This document shows, piece after piece, positions 38,403 to 46,786 of a stretch of 64,000 nucleotides of DNA. The translations under genes were made by a program, and so were the position numbers. The notes below the pieces were generated by a model that worked only from the letters and a program-made list of their open reading frames with translations, made no database searches and was not told where the DNA came from. The stretch is from Clostridium ragsdalei P11 (GTDB lineage: Bacteria > Bacillota > Clostridia > Clostridiales > Clostridiaceae). The stretch covers positions 186,001-250,000 of the forward strand of contig NZ_LROS01000022.1 of the NCBI RefSeq assembly GCF_001675165.1. The letters are read 5' to 3'. Every line of letters starts with the position of its first letter. Positions within the stretch are counted from its first letter, which is position 1.

Positions 38403-39932
38403 TTACATTAACTTTTTGTAAAGTGCATTTTCTATTCCCATAACTTTTTTATTTATATGTTTTTCTCTGCATATTATTATTCCCATTTTTTCCGTGTTTC
38501 TAATAATTTTATTACTCCATTTTCCACTTTCATCAACCAATGCAATCAATAAACTATTATAAACCCACCTCCAATTAACCTTAACCTTTGCATTTAATAC
38601 CAACATCGACAATGCCCTATCTTCTCTCTCAACATCAATCAAACTAATCTCTCTTCCATCCCTCATAATAACCTGTCCAATAGCATATTTTCTTCTAGTA
38701 ATTCCATCGCTAAGTCTTGCAAATTTCTTACCTTTTCTCCCTTCGTGAAGTTCTCCAATAATTATATTAACTGATTTTATGTTAGGTCTTTTTTCTAAGA
38801 GCTTCAATACCTCAACAAACCCTGCCAATTCACCTTTTTCTTCAACTTTATCTATACTTGTGAACTCTAATCCTCTAATTACTTCTTCTCCACCAACATC
38901 TGCTGTTGTTCTTAAATGATCATCTTCCAAAACATATTTCTTGGTATTTTCATCTTCAACTTTTCTTGTTATTCTAAGACCTTTTTTCTTTTTATTTATT
39001 TGGGGAAGTCTTTCATATTCATGTTCTATTGATGAACTATCTATTTCTTCTGATGTTTTTGTTGATCCATCACCTTCTGAGGTTAGTTCTCTGCTTGAAT
39101 TGGAGTTCTTATTAACATATTTTCTTATTTTAGCTTGATTGCTACCTTTAGTTTCCTCCAAGCTTGGATGATATATGTTTATTTCCTCAACGTTAATCCT
39201 TTTTCTTTTCAAGGCTAGTATTTCCAATATCTTAGTATAGTTATTTTTTCTTTCTACTCTAGCTCTTGTATTAAAATTATCCAATAAGAAGTCAAACTTC
39301 AACTCTCCAAGCTGCCACATATTTTGTCCTATTTTATTAAACATTTTTAATGCGCTAATGTTTGTTAACAGCCAAGCTAAATGATTTATCTTATCAGCTT
39401 TTAACAACCTTTGCTCATATTCATAAGTGAAATGCATATCAAGTCTTCTTTTATCCAAATCATATGTAAAATAGTTATCAAAGCTATCAGTTTCTAGTAT
39501 TCTGTACAGCATGAACTTACTCGGTGCTAAAACAGCTCTTATTATTTCAATTATAGGTATTGTATATAATTCACCATTGCTAAAGAAGCTAAAGGTTTTT
39601 GATTTTGTTTGATTATTAGAACCATTAACCCAAAGGTTCCAATCCCTTTCCATATACTTTGCTTTAGCACCCTTTAAGTTTATATCTATGACCTCACTGT
39701 TTTCTGGTTCTTCTGCATTATTTAAATCACCATCTACATAATACTTTTCAGCAACTAGAAAATGAACACTAGCCCAGTCAACTATTACTTTTCTAGTATA
39801 TTTAATGCCATTAAAATATGCATTCACCATCCATTTATTATTTTGTTTAAAAGGTTCTCCTATCCAAATTAATTCAACACGTTCTCCCTTTTCAAAAGGC
39901 CATCCTTTTATTTTTGTTTCTCGCTTACTCAT
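38403..39932 (-). CDS. tnsE: TnsE-like targeting protein
   Basis: A 509-aa protein with an N-terminal domain starting KIKGWPFEKGERVELIWIG, a middle IIEIIRAVLAPSKFMLYRIL segment, a low-complexity Ser/Glu/Lys linker near 290-330 and a basic C-terminal domain. Size, position as the fifth tns gene and a 4-bp ATGA overlap with tnsD match TnsE of Tn7, which directs insertion into replicating mobile plasmids and binds the sliding clamp. Sequence similarity is low by eye, so the name leans on context. Confidence 0.68.
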   Translation of the reverse strand: MSKRETKIKGWPFEKGERVELIWIGEPFKQNNKWMVNAYFNGIKYTRKVIVDWASVHFLVAEKYYVDGDLNNAEEPENSEVIDINLKGAKAKYMERDWNLWVNGSNNQTKSKTFSFFSNGELYTIPIIEIIRAVLAPSKFMLYRILETDSFDNYFTYDLDKRRLDMHFTYEYEQRLLKADKINHLAWLLTNISALKMFNKIGQNMWQLGELKFDFLLDNFNTRARVERKNNYTKILEILALKRKRINVEEINIYHPSLEETKGSNQAKIRKYVNKNSNSSRELTSEGDGSTKTSEEIDSSSIEHEYERLPQINKKKKGLRITRKVEDENTKKYVLEDDHLRTTADVGGEEVIRGLEFTSIDKVEEKGELAGFVEVLKLLEKRPNIKSVNIIIGELHEGRKGKKFARLSDGITRRKYAIGQVIMRDGREISLIDVEREDRALSMLVLNAKVKVNWRWVYNSLLIALVDESGKWSNKIIRNTEKMGIIICREKHINKKVMGIENALYKKLM

Positions 39933-41824
39933 TTCTTATCCCCCGTATTTATATACTTCTGTAATTTCCCCGTTAGTTTTCTAAAGGCTTCAGTTCTAAT
40001 TGCTGCCTCTCTTTGAACCTCCCAAAGCTTTATAGGTTCTTCTTCCTTAAACTTTTTATCAATTATTTGCTTGCATCTTCTAATCTGAAATTGTTCTACA
40101 CTTTCAATTATTTCATCTAAATATTCCTTTGTTTTAGGCAATTTATCTATTTTTTTATCTAATATAGCAAGTAATCCTATTGCTTTTCCTATACTTGATT
40201 TTGTTATTCTAATTGGCTTTTCTTCATTTAGCATTTCCTTCTTTTTTGCTGCTATTAAGCTTTTAATTTCAATATCTCTTTTATCCCAAGCTACTCTTTC
40301 CTTATTATTTTTATTTCTTTTAGCTCTAGGTATAGCTTCAGGGAGCTTATTATAAAGCCAGATTTTATCATGCCTATATAACCAAATATATTGTTTCTTT
40401 AAGCTGTTTCTAAGCTGCTGCCTTGTACAACCTTCATTATTTTTTATAAAATTATCAACATCATTTTTATAGATACTCTCAAAACTTGTATTTAATTTCT
40501 CAATTTTTTCTTTTAATTTACAGTTCACAGCTTCTGTATTTATAGAAGAAAGTAATCCTAGCTTATCAGCATATTTTATAGCCGTTTTAGCATCACACCC
40601 CATAGCATTACTAATTTCCCTTACTCCATATTTTCTACTGCTAAGTAACCCTTTAAGTCTATTTTCCCAAGTAGCCCCAAAGCATTTAACTCTTCCGATT
40701 TTATACTTATCCTCTTCAGTTTTGTCTGGTCCTTTTCTTGAATATACGAAGCCACAGGAACAAGTAAAAGTTCCAACAGGTACTTTGGTTTTGTAATCTT
40801 CAGTTATTTCTAATTTCTCAATTACTCTTTTTCCATAGTGATCAGCAGCCTTATTTAAACACAACCATGGGCCTTTTCCAAAGGGATTGTATTTGTGATT
40901 TACTTCTTTAAAAAATTCTGATATATCCTTTTGTAAGAAATTTATTAATAACAAGTGTCTAATTGGATGAATTACTCTACTTCTATTTCTAGTAGCTACC
41001 TTTAACCAATTAAATTCATCATCAATATCAATAGTTGATTCCATTAACTTTAAAAATTCCTCACCATAAAAAGCTATAAATTCTTCATACAGTTCTCTTT
41101 GCCTAATTCTCCCACTAGAGCTGGCCAAATCTCTTTCATATAATAGGTTTTTATACCTTTTATGTATATCTTCCTTAGAAACCCTTGTAAAATCTTGATT
41201 CAACAGGTAATAAGCATCTTTAGATAACTTCAATAATTTATCCTCATACTTATCGTTGTTTGATTTGTTTTCATTTAAATCAAGTAGCCTTTCATCAAAC
41301 CTTATATATTGAAGCCTGCTAACCTGCTGCTTACTTATAGGATATCTTTTTAATTTAACTCCATGCTTATAACACACTGATATTCCTTGAAGCTGATCTT
41401 CTCTGTGAATATATGCTTCACCATACTTTTCTATATCATCCTTTGCACAAAATGGACAATAATAAATACCATCCTTAACACATATGCTGCCAGCTATTAT
41501 TCCTAATCTTGTATAAAGGCCCCTTCCATCCTGAAGTTTTATTTCCTTCAATGCTTGCTTCTTTCTCTTACCAGGCAAAAATGGACTGTAGAAAGGAAAT
41601 ATGGTGTGTTTATTAATAATGTAATCTGCTGTATATTTACCACCTAAATTTTTGACCAAAGCTTCTATATTACTTCCTATCTCAAAGCTAGGTATTATTG
41701 TTCTTTTTCCAAATAGCTCTTCTAAGGTATCTTTATAATCTATATTCCCTGTATAGCAATGATATCTTGCAATTGCTGAATAAATAAGTTCATCCTTGTA
41801 AGGGTCAGTAAAAAAATATAACAT
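39929..41824 (-). CDS. tnsD: TnsD/TniQ target selector for attTn7
   Basis: A 631-aa TniQ-family protein. The CCCH zinc motif is at Cys123, Cys126, Cys151, His154 (YYCPFC...VCYKH), within one residue of the positions I recall for Tn7 TnsD. A second Cys pair (FTCSCGF) and an HTH-like segment (YGVREISNAMGCDAKTAIKY) follow. In Tn7, TnsD binds the end of glmS and recruits TnsC. The element's position 24 bp past glmS fits this activity. Confidence 0.92.
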   Translation of the reverse strand: MLYFFTDPYKDELIYSAIARYHCYTGNIDYKDTLEELFGKRTIIPSFEIGSNIEALVKNLGGKYTADYIINKHTIFPFYSPFLPGKRKKQALKEIKLQDGRGLYTRLGIIAGSICVKDGIYYCPFCAKDDIEKYGEAYIHREDQLQGISVCYKHGVKLKRYPISKQQVSRLQYIRFDERLLDLNENKSNNDKYEDKLLKLSKDAYYLLNQDFTRVSKEDIHKRYKNLLYERDLASSSGRIRQRELYEEFIAFYGEEFLKLMESTIDIDDEFNWLKVATRNRSRVIHPIRHLLLINFLQKDISEFFKEVNHKYNPFGKGPWLCLNKAADHYGKRVIEKLEITEDYKTKVPVGTFTCSCGFVYSRKGPDKTEEDKYKIGRVKCFGATWENRLKGLLSSRKYGVREISNAMGCDAKTAIKYADKLGLLSSINTEAVNCKLKEKIEKLNTSFESIYKNDVDNFIKNNEGCTRQQLRNSLKKQYIWLYRHDKIWLYNKLPEAIPRAKRNKNNKERVAWDKRDIEIKSLIAAKKKEMLNEEKPIRITKSSIGKAIGLLAILDKKIDKLPKTKEYLDEIIESVEQFQIRRCKQIIDKKFKEEEPIKLWEVQREAAIRTEAFRKLTGKLQKYINTGDKK

Positions 41825-41883
41825 TTCATTTTTCTCCTTTGTTATATATTTTTAAACCGCCCATCCCAATTAAATCATGATCT

Positions 41884-43572
41884 TTAATTAATTTTTAAAA
41901 ATTCTTCAATAGGAGCTTTAATAAATCCATTTTGTTTTAATACTTCATATGGATGCTGTTTATTTTTCATTGCTTTTTCATATAAATATAATAGACCTTC
42001 AGTCTTTAACTTCTTTTCTTCAATTTTTGAAGCTTTGTCTGCTTTTTCATTAAGCTCCATAGCTTTCTTTATAGCCAAAGCTTTTATTGAATTATATTCT
42101 TCCCCTACTGGCTGCTTTTCAACTATTTTTTCTACTAGCTTGCGTATTTGTATATTGTCCAATTTATCAAATATACCTATCTCACATAGATCCATAACTA
42201 GATTTTCTACTGTATCTCTTCTCTTAAGCTCAATAGTTTTCTTTCTCTCTTTAAACAGCTCTTCTACTTTTCCACTGAGTTCTAAATTTCTGCTGTGCTT
42301 AAAAGCAATATCATCTAAATTTAAAGAAATGTCCTCATATCTCATAATTTCAAATTGGTTATTATCTCTTAACGCTTTTATCATTGGCTGGAGCATAGCA
42401 AGATCTTCCTTAGCTGTAGCTCTCAAAAGCTTTGCTGTTATTTTTTCTTTTCCCTCGGACAAGGCTCTTTCCTGTGCTAATATAAATAAGTTAACTGCAA
42501 CTGCTGTTATCCCCTGACAATTATCGTAAAAGGCATCCTTTATATCAGGTGTTAAAGGCGCATTTTCTTTAAGAGCTTGAAAGTCCCATAAGGTTTCTAA
42601 AAAGAATTCCCACTCAGGACTTTCTTTTTCCATCCTATCCCACATTACAGAACCATCACTAGCTGCTCTTCTCGTTTGTCTGAAGTTTCCTTTGAATATT
42701 TGTTGAGCCTTGCTAGTTCCTATAAGCACCGTAGGTATGCCAACTGTATTGCTTAAGGTTACAAAGAAATTCAGCATATCCTCCATATCATTTTTAGCAT
42801 TCAAAAGCTGCTGTATTTCATCAATTACTAAAACTCCAATTCCATACATACTGGCTAAAGTAGTCATATGCAGCAGCATTGAAGATGTAACTCTAGTGGT
42901 ATAACCGAATTTTTCTAAGTATCTAGTACCTAGCAAATCATCTATTGCTTTAAAAAAGCTTTTACAAAGTGTTGCCAGGCTTCCATCATATGGGCAATCT
43001 ATTTTAAGCCATACAATTTGTGTTCTGCTAAAGTATTTACCCTTATATTCCTCATGCTTTATAATTTGTGGATACATTAAAAGCAGTCTTTCTATAGCTG
43101 TCGTTTTACCAATACCTGATATTCCTATAATAGATATGCTATCTGCTGTTGTTCTTATATAGCTCATTCTCCTATTAAGCTCTCTATCATCAGCATTTTC
43201 ATCTCTAATTTCATTTAATATTCTAAGCCTTTGAAGAAAAGTTTTATCCATTGGATTTCTTGCTAGATATCCTCGTCTTATAAGTGAGGATAATCTTCTT
43301 TCTAAAGTAAAATGAATAGGTAAGGGTTGAATAAAATTCTTAGCTCTTTTAATTATGTGATACCGTAAATTAGTTGCCTTTACTCTATCTTCATTACTTA
43401 TGACTGGAGACACTGTAAAACGGTCTGCAACTTCTTCCTCAGTAAATATATTTGGCAAAGCTTCAATAAAAGGATTATCTCTGTATTCATCTATTTCTTG
43501 CTGCTTGTAATTTGCCAGTTCAACCTCGCCCTTCAGAATTATTATTCTCTCATCGTTTTTCACGTTTCTCAT
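41884..43572 (-). CDS. tnsC: TnsC AAA+ transposition regulator
   Basis: A 562-aa AAA+ ATPase. Walker A is GISGIGKTT (150-158) and Walker B is GVLVIDEIQQLL (246-257). Sensor 1 is the VLIGTS segment. Long N- and C-terminal arms for TnsA/B and TnsD contacts fit Tn7 TnsC (555 aa). The frame overlaps tnsB by 23 bp. Confidence 0.93.
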   Translation of the reverse strand: MRNVKNDERIIILKGEVELANYKQQEIDEYRDNPFIEALPNIFTEEEVADRFTVSPVISNEDRVKATNLRYHIIKRAKNFIQPLPIHFTLERRLSSLIRRGYLARNPMDKTFLQRLRILNEIRDENADDRELNRRMSYIRTTADSISIIGISGIGKTTAIERLLLMYPQIIKHEEYKGKYFSRTQIVWLKIDCPYDGSLATLCKSFFKAIDDLLGTRYLEKFGYTTRVTSSMLLHMTTLASMYGIGVLVIDEIQQLLNAKNDMEDMLNFFVTLSNTVGIPTVLIGTSKAQQIFKGNFRQTRRAASDGSVMWDRMEKESPEWEFFLETLWDFQALKENAPLTPDIKDAFYDNCQGITAVAVNLFILAQERALSEGKEKITAKLLRATAKEDLAMLQPMIKALRDNNQFEIMRYEDISLNLDDIAFKHSRNLELSGKVEELFKERKKTIELKRRDTVENLVMDLCEIGIFDKLDNIQIRKLVEKIVEKQPVGEEYNSIKALAIKKAMELNEKADKASKIEEKKLKTEGLLYLYEKAMKNKQHPYEVLKQNGFIKAPIEEFLKIN

Positions 43573-45706
43573 CTCTCTTCTTCCTAAGCAAATCCATTAG
43601 CCTATCCTTACTGCTTTCAGCTTTTTCTTCTTTACTACTTGCATTTAATTTTATTACTTCTGCACCTTCAGCCGAAATTTTTTCTTTTCCCAGTTTGAAG
43701 GCTTCTTTTTCTCTATTAAGTTCTTTTTCAATTGCTCTATTTATTTTGATTCCTTTAAGCTTTTTATTATCACTTTCACCATTAAGCTCTATAGATTTTT
43801 TCTTTCTAGCAGCTTTGACTATTTTATCTATTTCTAAATCGACATCAACCTTTAGCTGATTTTGCTTATTCTTTTGTGCTTCCTTTAACTCTGAAATAAG
43901 TTCAAAATTAAATATAATCTCCTCTAAAATGCAATCCTTATACTGTTTACTTGGATCAAGTAAATAACACGTTTCAAAGCTTTTGCCTTCTTCATATGGA
44001 ATGTAAATATTATTCATATTCCTTGGATCATACAGTATTTCTATACTTCTAACCTTTGATTTTATGAACCACTGCTCCTCCAATGCTTTTTGTGAGCCAT
44101 AATATAATCCCTTAAATCTTATACCTGCTCTTGAAACATTAGCTCTGCCCCTCGGAAGTACATTTAATCTTAAAACCTCTCTATCAACAGTTCTAAGTCT
44201 TCCTTTTTTATTTTCTATTCCCCAATTCCAAAGTACTGATGGGATTGGAGCTATGTTATCCTTAAGCATTTCAATTTCTACTGGATACTTGTCAATTTGT
44301 TTATTATTATGTTCCAATACAAGGTTTATATATATCTTTGTAAACTCTTCTAAAGTAAGGGTTGCATCCAGCCTATAATCCCTATCTCCCCTTTTCCTAT
44401 ATTCCTTTTGGATTGCACCAGGGGTCTTGTGCTTGATTTTCTCATTAGTAGTTTTAAAACTTCTCTCAACTATTCCCTTTAAGTCTCCTCTATATGGTGG
44501 TGTGTTTTCTATTTTAATATTTAAATTATTTATCAAATTTTCTACCGAATACCCTTCAAACTCTCCTCTATCAGCTATTATAATATCTGGAATATGTTTA
44601 GCTGGCCACTGCTCATCCACTATTTCTATACCATAACTCTTACAAAATTCAACCTTATCTGTAATCATATTATCCAGTGCCATCATAGCTCCAAACCATG
44701 ATGGTCCCTCTAAACCAACATAAATACCTGTTACAAGTCTTGAAAAAACATCAATTATAGCATAAACTACAGGCCTACCTATAATCCTATTTCTATCTAA
44801 AGAACTAACTAAATAAATGTCTGCAATTGTAGCATCCACCTGGAATCTTGTACCCGGTCCATCTGTTTCAATTGTTGAGTTACTAAGCAGTTCTCTATTT
44901 TTTAATTCAAATTCCTTCGCACTTTCTCTTAAAACTATATCCTTCTTTGGATCTTCATTTTTTTTGAACCAATAATAAAATTGGTCATAGGTAGGTATTC
45001 TTAACTTATCCCATACTATAAAACTTTTCTCGCCATCTTTTATAACTACATCAGAAAAAAAATCTCTTAAAATATAATTATAAGTATCCATAATACTTAC
45101 TTTTTTATTATTTCTATAGTACTTATTTACTGCTAATTCAAACTGCCTTTTTAGATCTTTAGTAACATTTACGCCTTCCTTTGCCTCTTCTATATAGCTT
45201 ATTTTTTTAGGTCTACCAACCTTACTATCTGATGGATTTCGTTCTTTTCCCTTACCTCCGGAATTTTTATAATCTGGCAACAAAGAATTTTTATTCATCC
45301 CTCTTTGCCAAAACCTATTTAAGAGTCTTCTTAAGGTAATAACAGTGATATTTAAAGAGCTTGATACCTCCTTCAAAAGCGTGCTCCTTGTTCTTCTATC
45401 TAAAAGTTCTATTTTTCTATCCTCCCACACTTTAGTTATTATGGGCCAATATAAATCTCGCTTTTCCTTTTCAACCATTGAAATCTTGCTTTCATCTACA
45501 CTTTTTAAATATGGATCATTTATCTTTACCAATATATTATTTTTAATTTCTTCCTCTAATTTATCCAAGTTTTCCATTTTTGGAGTACATAAATTAATAT
45601 CTAAATTCACGTAAAATACCTTACTATTCTCGCTATCAATATAAACTACTCTAATTCTTTCTCCTTTTTCATCAAAATACTTAAATATCTCATTTTCCAT
45701 TATCAT
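43550..45706 (-). CDS. tnsB: TnsB DDE transposase
   Basis: A 718-aa Mu/Tn7-family transposase. N-terminal HTH domains bind the end repeats. The catalytic triad is D291 (FQVDATIADIY), D379 (IIADRGEF) and E414 (LKGIVERSF), with spacings of 88 and 35 that equal those of Tn7 TnsB (D273/D361/E396 as I recall). A charged C-terminal tail is expected to contact TnsC. The ATGA overlap with tnsA gives coupled translation. Confidence 0.95.
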   Translation of the reverse strand: MIMENEIFKYFDEKGERIRVVYIDSENSKVFYVNLDINLCTPKMENLDKLEEEIKNNILVKINDPYLKSVDESKISMVEKEKRDLYWPIITKVWEDRKIELLDRRTRSTLLKEVSSSLNITVITLRRLLNRFWQRGMNKNSLLPDYKNSGGKGKERNPSDSKVGRPKKISYIEEAKEGVNVTKDLKRQFELAVNKYYRNNKKVSIMDTYNYILRDFFSDVVIKDGEKSFIVWDKLRIPTYDQFYYWFKKNEDPKKDIVLRESAKEFELKNRELLSNSTIETDGPGTRFQVDATIADIYLVSSLDRNRIIGRPVVYAIIDVFSRLVTGIYVGLEGPSWFGAMMALDNMITDKVEFCKSYGIEIVDEQWPAKHIPDIIIADRGEFEGYSVENLINNLNIKIENTPPYRGDLKGIVERSFKTTNEKIKHKTPGAIQKEYRKRGDRDYRLDATLTLEEFTKIYINLVLEHNNKQIDKYPVEIEMLKDNIAPIPSVLWNWGIENKKGRLRTVDREVLRLNVLPRGRANVSRAGIRFKGLYYGSQKALEEQWFIKSKVRSIEILYDPRNMNNIYIPYEEGKSFETCYLLDPSKQYKDCILEEIIFNFELISELKEAQKNKQNQLKVDVDLEIDKIVKAARKKKSIELNGESDNKKLKGIKINRAIEKELNREKEAFKLGKEKISAEGAEVIKLNASSKEEKAESSKDRLMDLLRKKRDEKREKR

Positions 45707-46542
45707 GATATATTAAACTCCTTATGCAGCAGATTTTCAGATAAATTAATTTCCATTTTTTTATTTATATTAATAGCTTCTAAAAGATCAGTAAAAATAA
45801 TTTTCTTGGCTAATAAATGCTTAAATATTGCTATACCTGTACCCTTTTGAAGACTCATATCCTTATCAAAAATTGAAGATACCTCTCTAACTGAAGCTTT
45901 TGCATCAACTATCCTTTTTATATATTCTAGAATTGGGTCTTCAAATTCTGCTTCATCAATATCTGCAAAGGAATCCAGTTCATCAATATTATAGTAGCCA
46001 TGAAAAAAGCTTATATTTTTAGTAAGCACTTTATCTATTTCTTGATCCGTTACTATTCCCCAATCAATTTTTCTTCTTTCCCAATAAACACGCTCAATTT
46101 CAAATTTTTCAATTACTCTTTTATTCATGAGCATATCCTTTGGTTTTATGGTTCTTGCTATGTTAATCGTTTTGCCTTGGACTTCTTTAGTTACTAAAAA
46201 ATCCGTTGTCATAACTATATTTTCACCGTTCTTTGGATTTTTAGGAGGTTCAATTCCTAGTTCATTTGCTATAGTCAAAGTTTCTTCTATTGGCAGCAAA
46301 GGATACTGTTCTCTTATGTCTGTTACTAGGTCTGAATATTCTAAAATATAAAAATAGTTTTTTTCCATATCAGACAGAAATTCATGCTGTCTTCCTGTTT
46401 TTATTCCTTTTAGTCTAGTACTTCTACCTAAGGACGGAACATCCTGAATTTTAATCCATGGCTTATAAGCCTTCCCAACTCCTGTTCCACGGCCTTCCTT
46501 AATTAACTTATCAATATTAAGTTTCCTAGTTCTTTTTGCCAT
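45703..46542 (-). CDS. tnsA: TnsA endonuclease subunit
   Basis: A 279-aa TnsA. The restriction-enzyme-like N-terminal domain has E60 (FLSDMEKNYFYILEY), D114 (MTTDFLVT) and K133 (TIKPKD) as probable catalytic residues, plus the conserved DIREQYPLLP. The C-terminal domain binds TnsC. TnsA cuts the 5' strands so the element moves by cut-and-paste. The start is the ATG at 46542 with AAGGGTG; the longer frame runs into the leader hairpin. Confidence 0.93.
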   Translation of the reverse strand: MAKRTRKLNIDKLIKEGRGTGVGKAYKPWIKIQDVPSLGRSTRLKGIKTGRQHEFLSDMEKNYFYILEYSDLVTDIREQYPLLPIEETLTIANELGIEPPKNPKNGENIVMTTDFLVTKEVQGKTINIARTIKPKDMLMNKRVIEKFEIERVYWERRKIDWGIVTDQEIDKVLTKNISFFHGYYNIDELDSFADIDEAEFEDPILEYIKRIVDAKASVREVSSIFDKDMSLQKGTGIAIFKHLLAKKIIFTDLLEAININKKMEINLSENLLHKEFNIS

Positions 46543-46561
46543 ATAATCAACACCCTTTATA

Positions 46562-46606
46562 TAAAAAAAGCCACACATTCTCACAAAATTTGAGACTGTG
46601 CGGCTT
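46562..46606 (-). terminator. Terminator-like hairpin in the tnsA leader
   Basis: On the minus strand AAGCCGCACA pairs with TGTGTGGCTT (one mismatch), then TCTCA with TGAGA, followed by seven Us. The U-run ends ~20 nt before the tnsA start codon. The structure is canonical for Rho-independent termination but lies 5' of the operon. Confidence 0.8.
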
Positions 46607-46611
46607 ACTCT

Positions 46612-46658
46612 ATTATATTTAGCTTTGTCTTAAATACTACACATCTCATGTATAGTAT
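46612..46658 (-). promoter_or_regulatory. Candidate tns promoter with a 25-bp palindrome
   Basis: A minus-strand TATAAT (46612-46617) lies just before the leader hairpin, without a good -35 box. Upstream, ATACTACACAT-CTC-ATGTATAGTAT (46634-46658, one mismatch) looks like an operator at or just upstream of the -35 region. It lies inside the TnsB-site side of the right end. Confidence 0.5.
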
Positions 46659-46680
46659 CTTTATCTTTAAAAATTTTATT

Positions 46681-46762
46681 CAAACTTTATTTTAAAATAT
46701 CAAACTTTGTTTCAAAGTATCATACTTTATTTCAAAATATCAAACTTTATTTCAAAACTACA
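46681..46762. repeat. Tn7-like right end with four abutting TnsB sites
   Basis: Four head-to-tail copies of a 20-bp unit begin at 46681, 46701, 46721 and 46741 (consensus CAAACTTTATTTCAAAATAT). The terminus is ACA at 46760-46762. Four packed sites on the right against three spaced ones on the left is the Tn7 polarity. Confidence 0.93.
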
Positions 46763-46767
46763 AAAAT
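46763..46767. repeat. Right target-site duplication AAAAT
   Basis: Identical to 22869-22873; it starts 24 bp from the glmS stop codon. Confidence 0.9.
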
Positions 46768-46786
46768 ATTCTCTCTACCTAACTAC

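Larger units (their letters stand above)
22874..46762. mobile_element. Complete Tn7-like transposon (23,889 bp) at attTn7
   Basis: The left terminus TGTTGGTTTGAAATAAAG and the inverted right terminus TGTAGTTTTGAAATAAAG match after two differences. AAAAT is duplicated on both sides. The right end lies 24 bp past the glmS stop, the classical Tn7 attachment site. tnsA-B-C-D-E run inward from the right end as in Tn7. The cargo between 23048 and 38149 holds DISARM-like genes, a kinase/receiver pair and one orphan gene. All transposition genes look intact, so the element may be active. Confidence 0.96.

Noticed and set aside
42035-42517. Plus-strand frame of 160 codons inside tnsC
   Set aside because: Antisense shadow of tnsC; Ser/Leu/Phe-rich translation typical of reversed Lys/Glu codons.
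46681-46762. Regular 20-bp repeats as a CRISPR array
   Set aside because: The units abut without spacers and are TnsB-type sites that also occur at the other element end.
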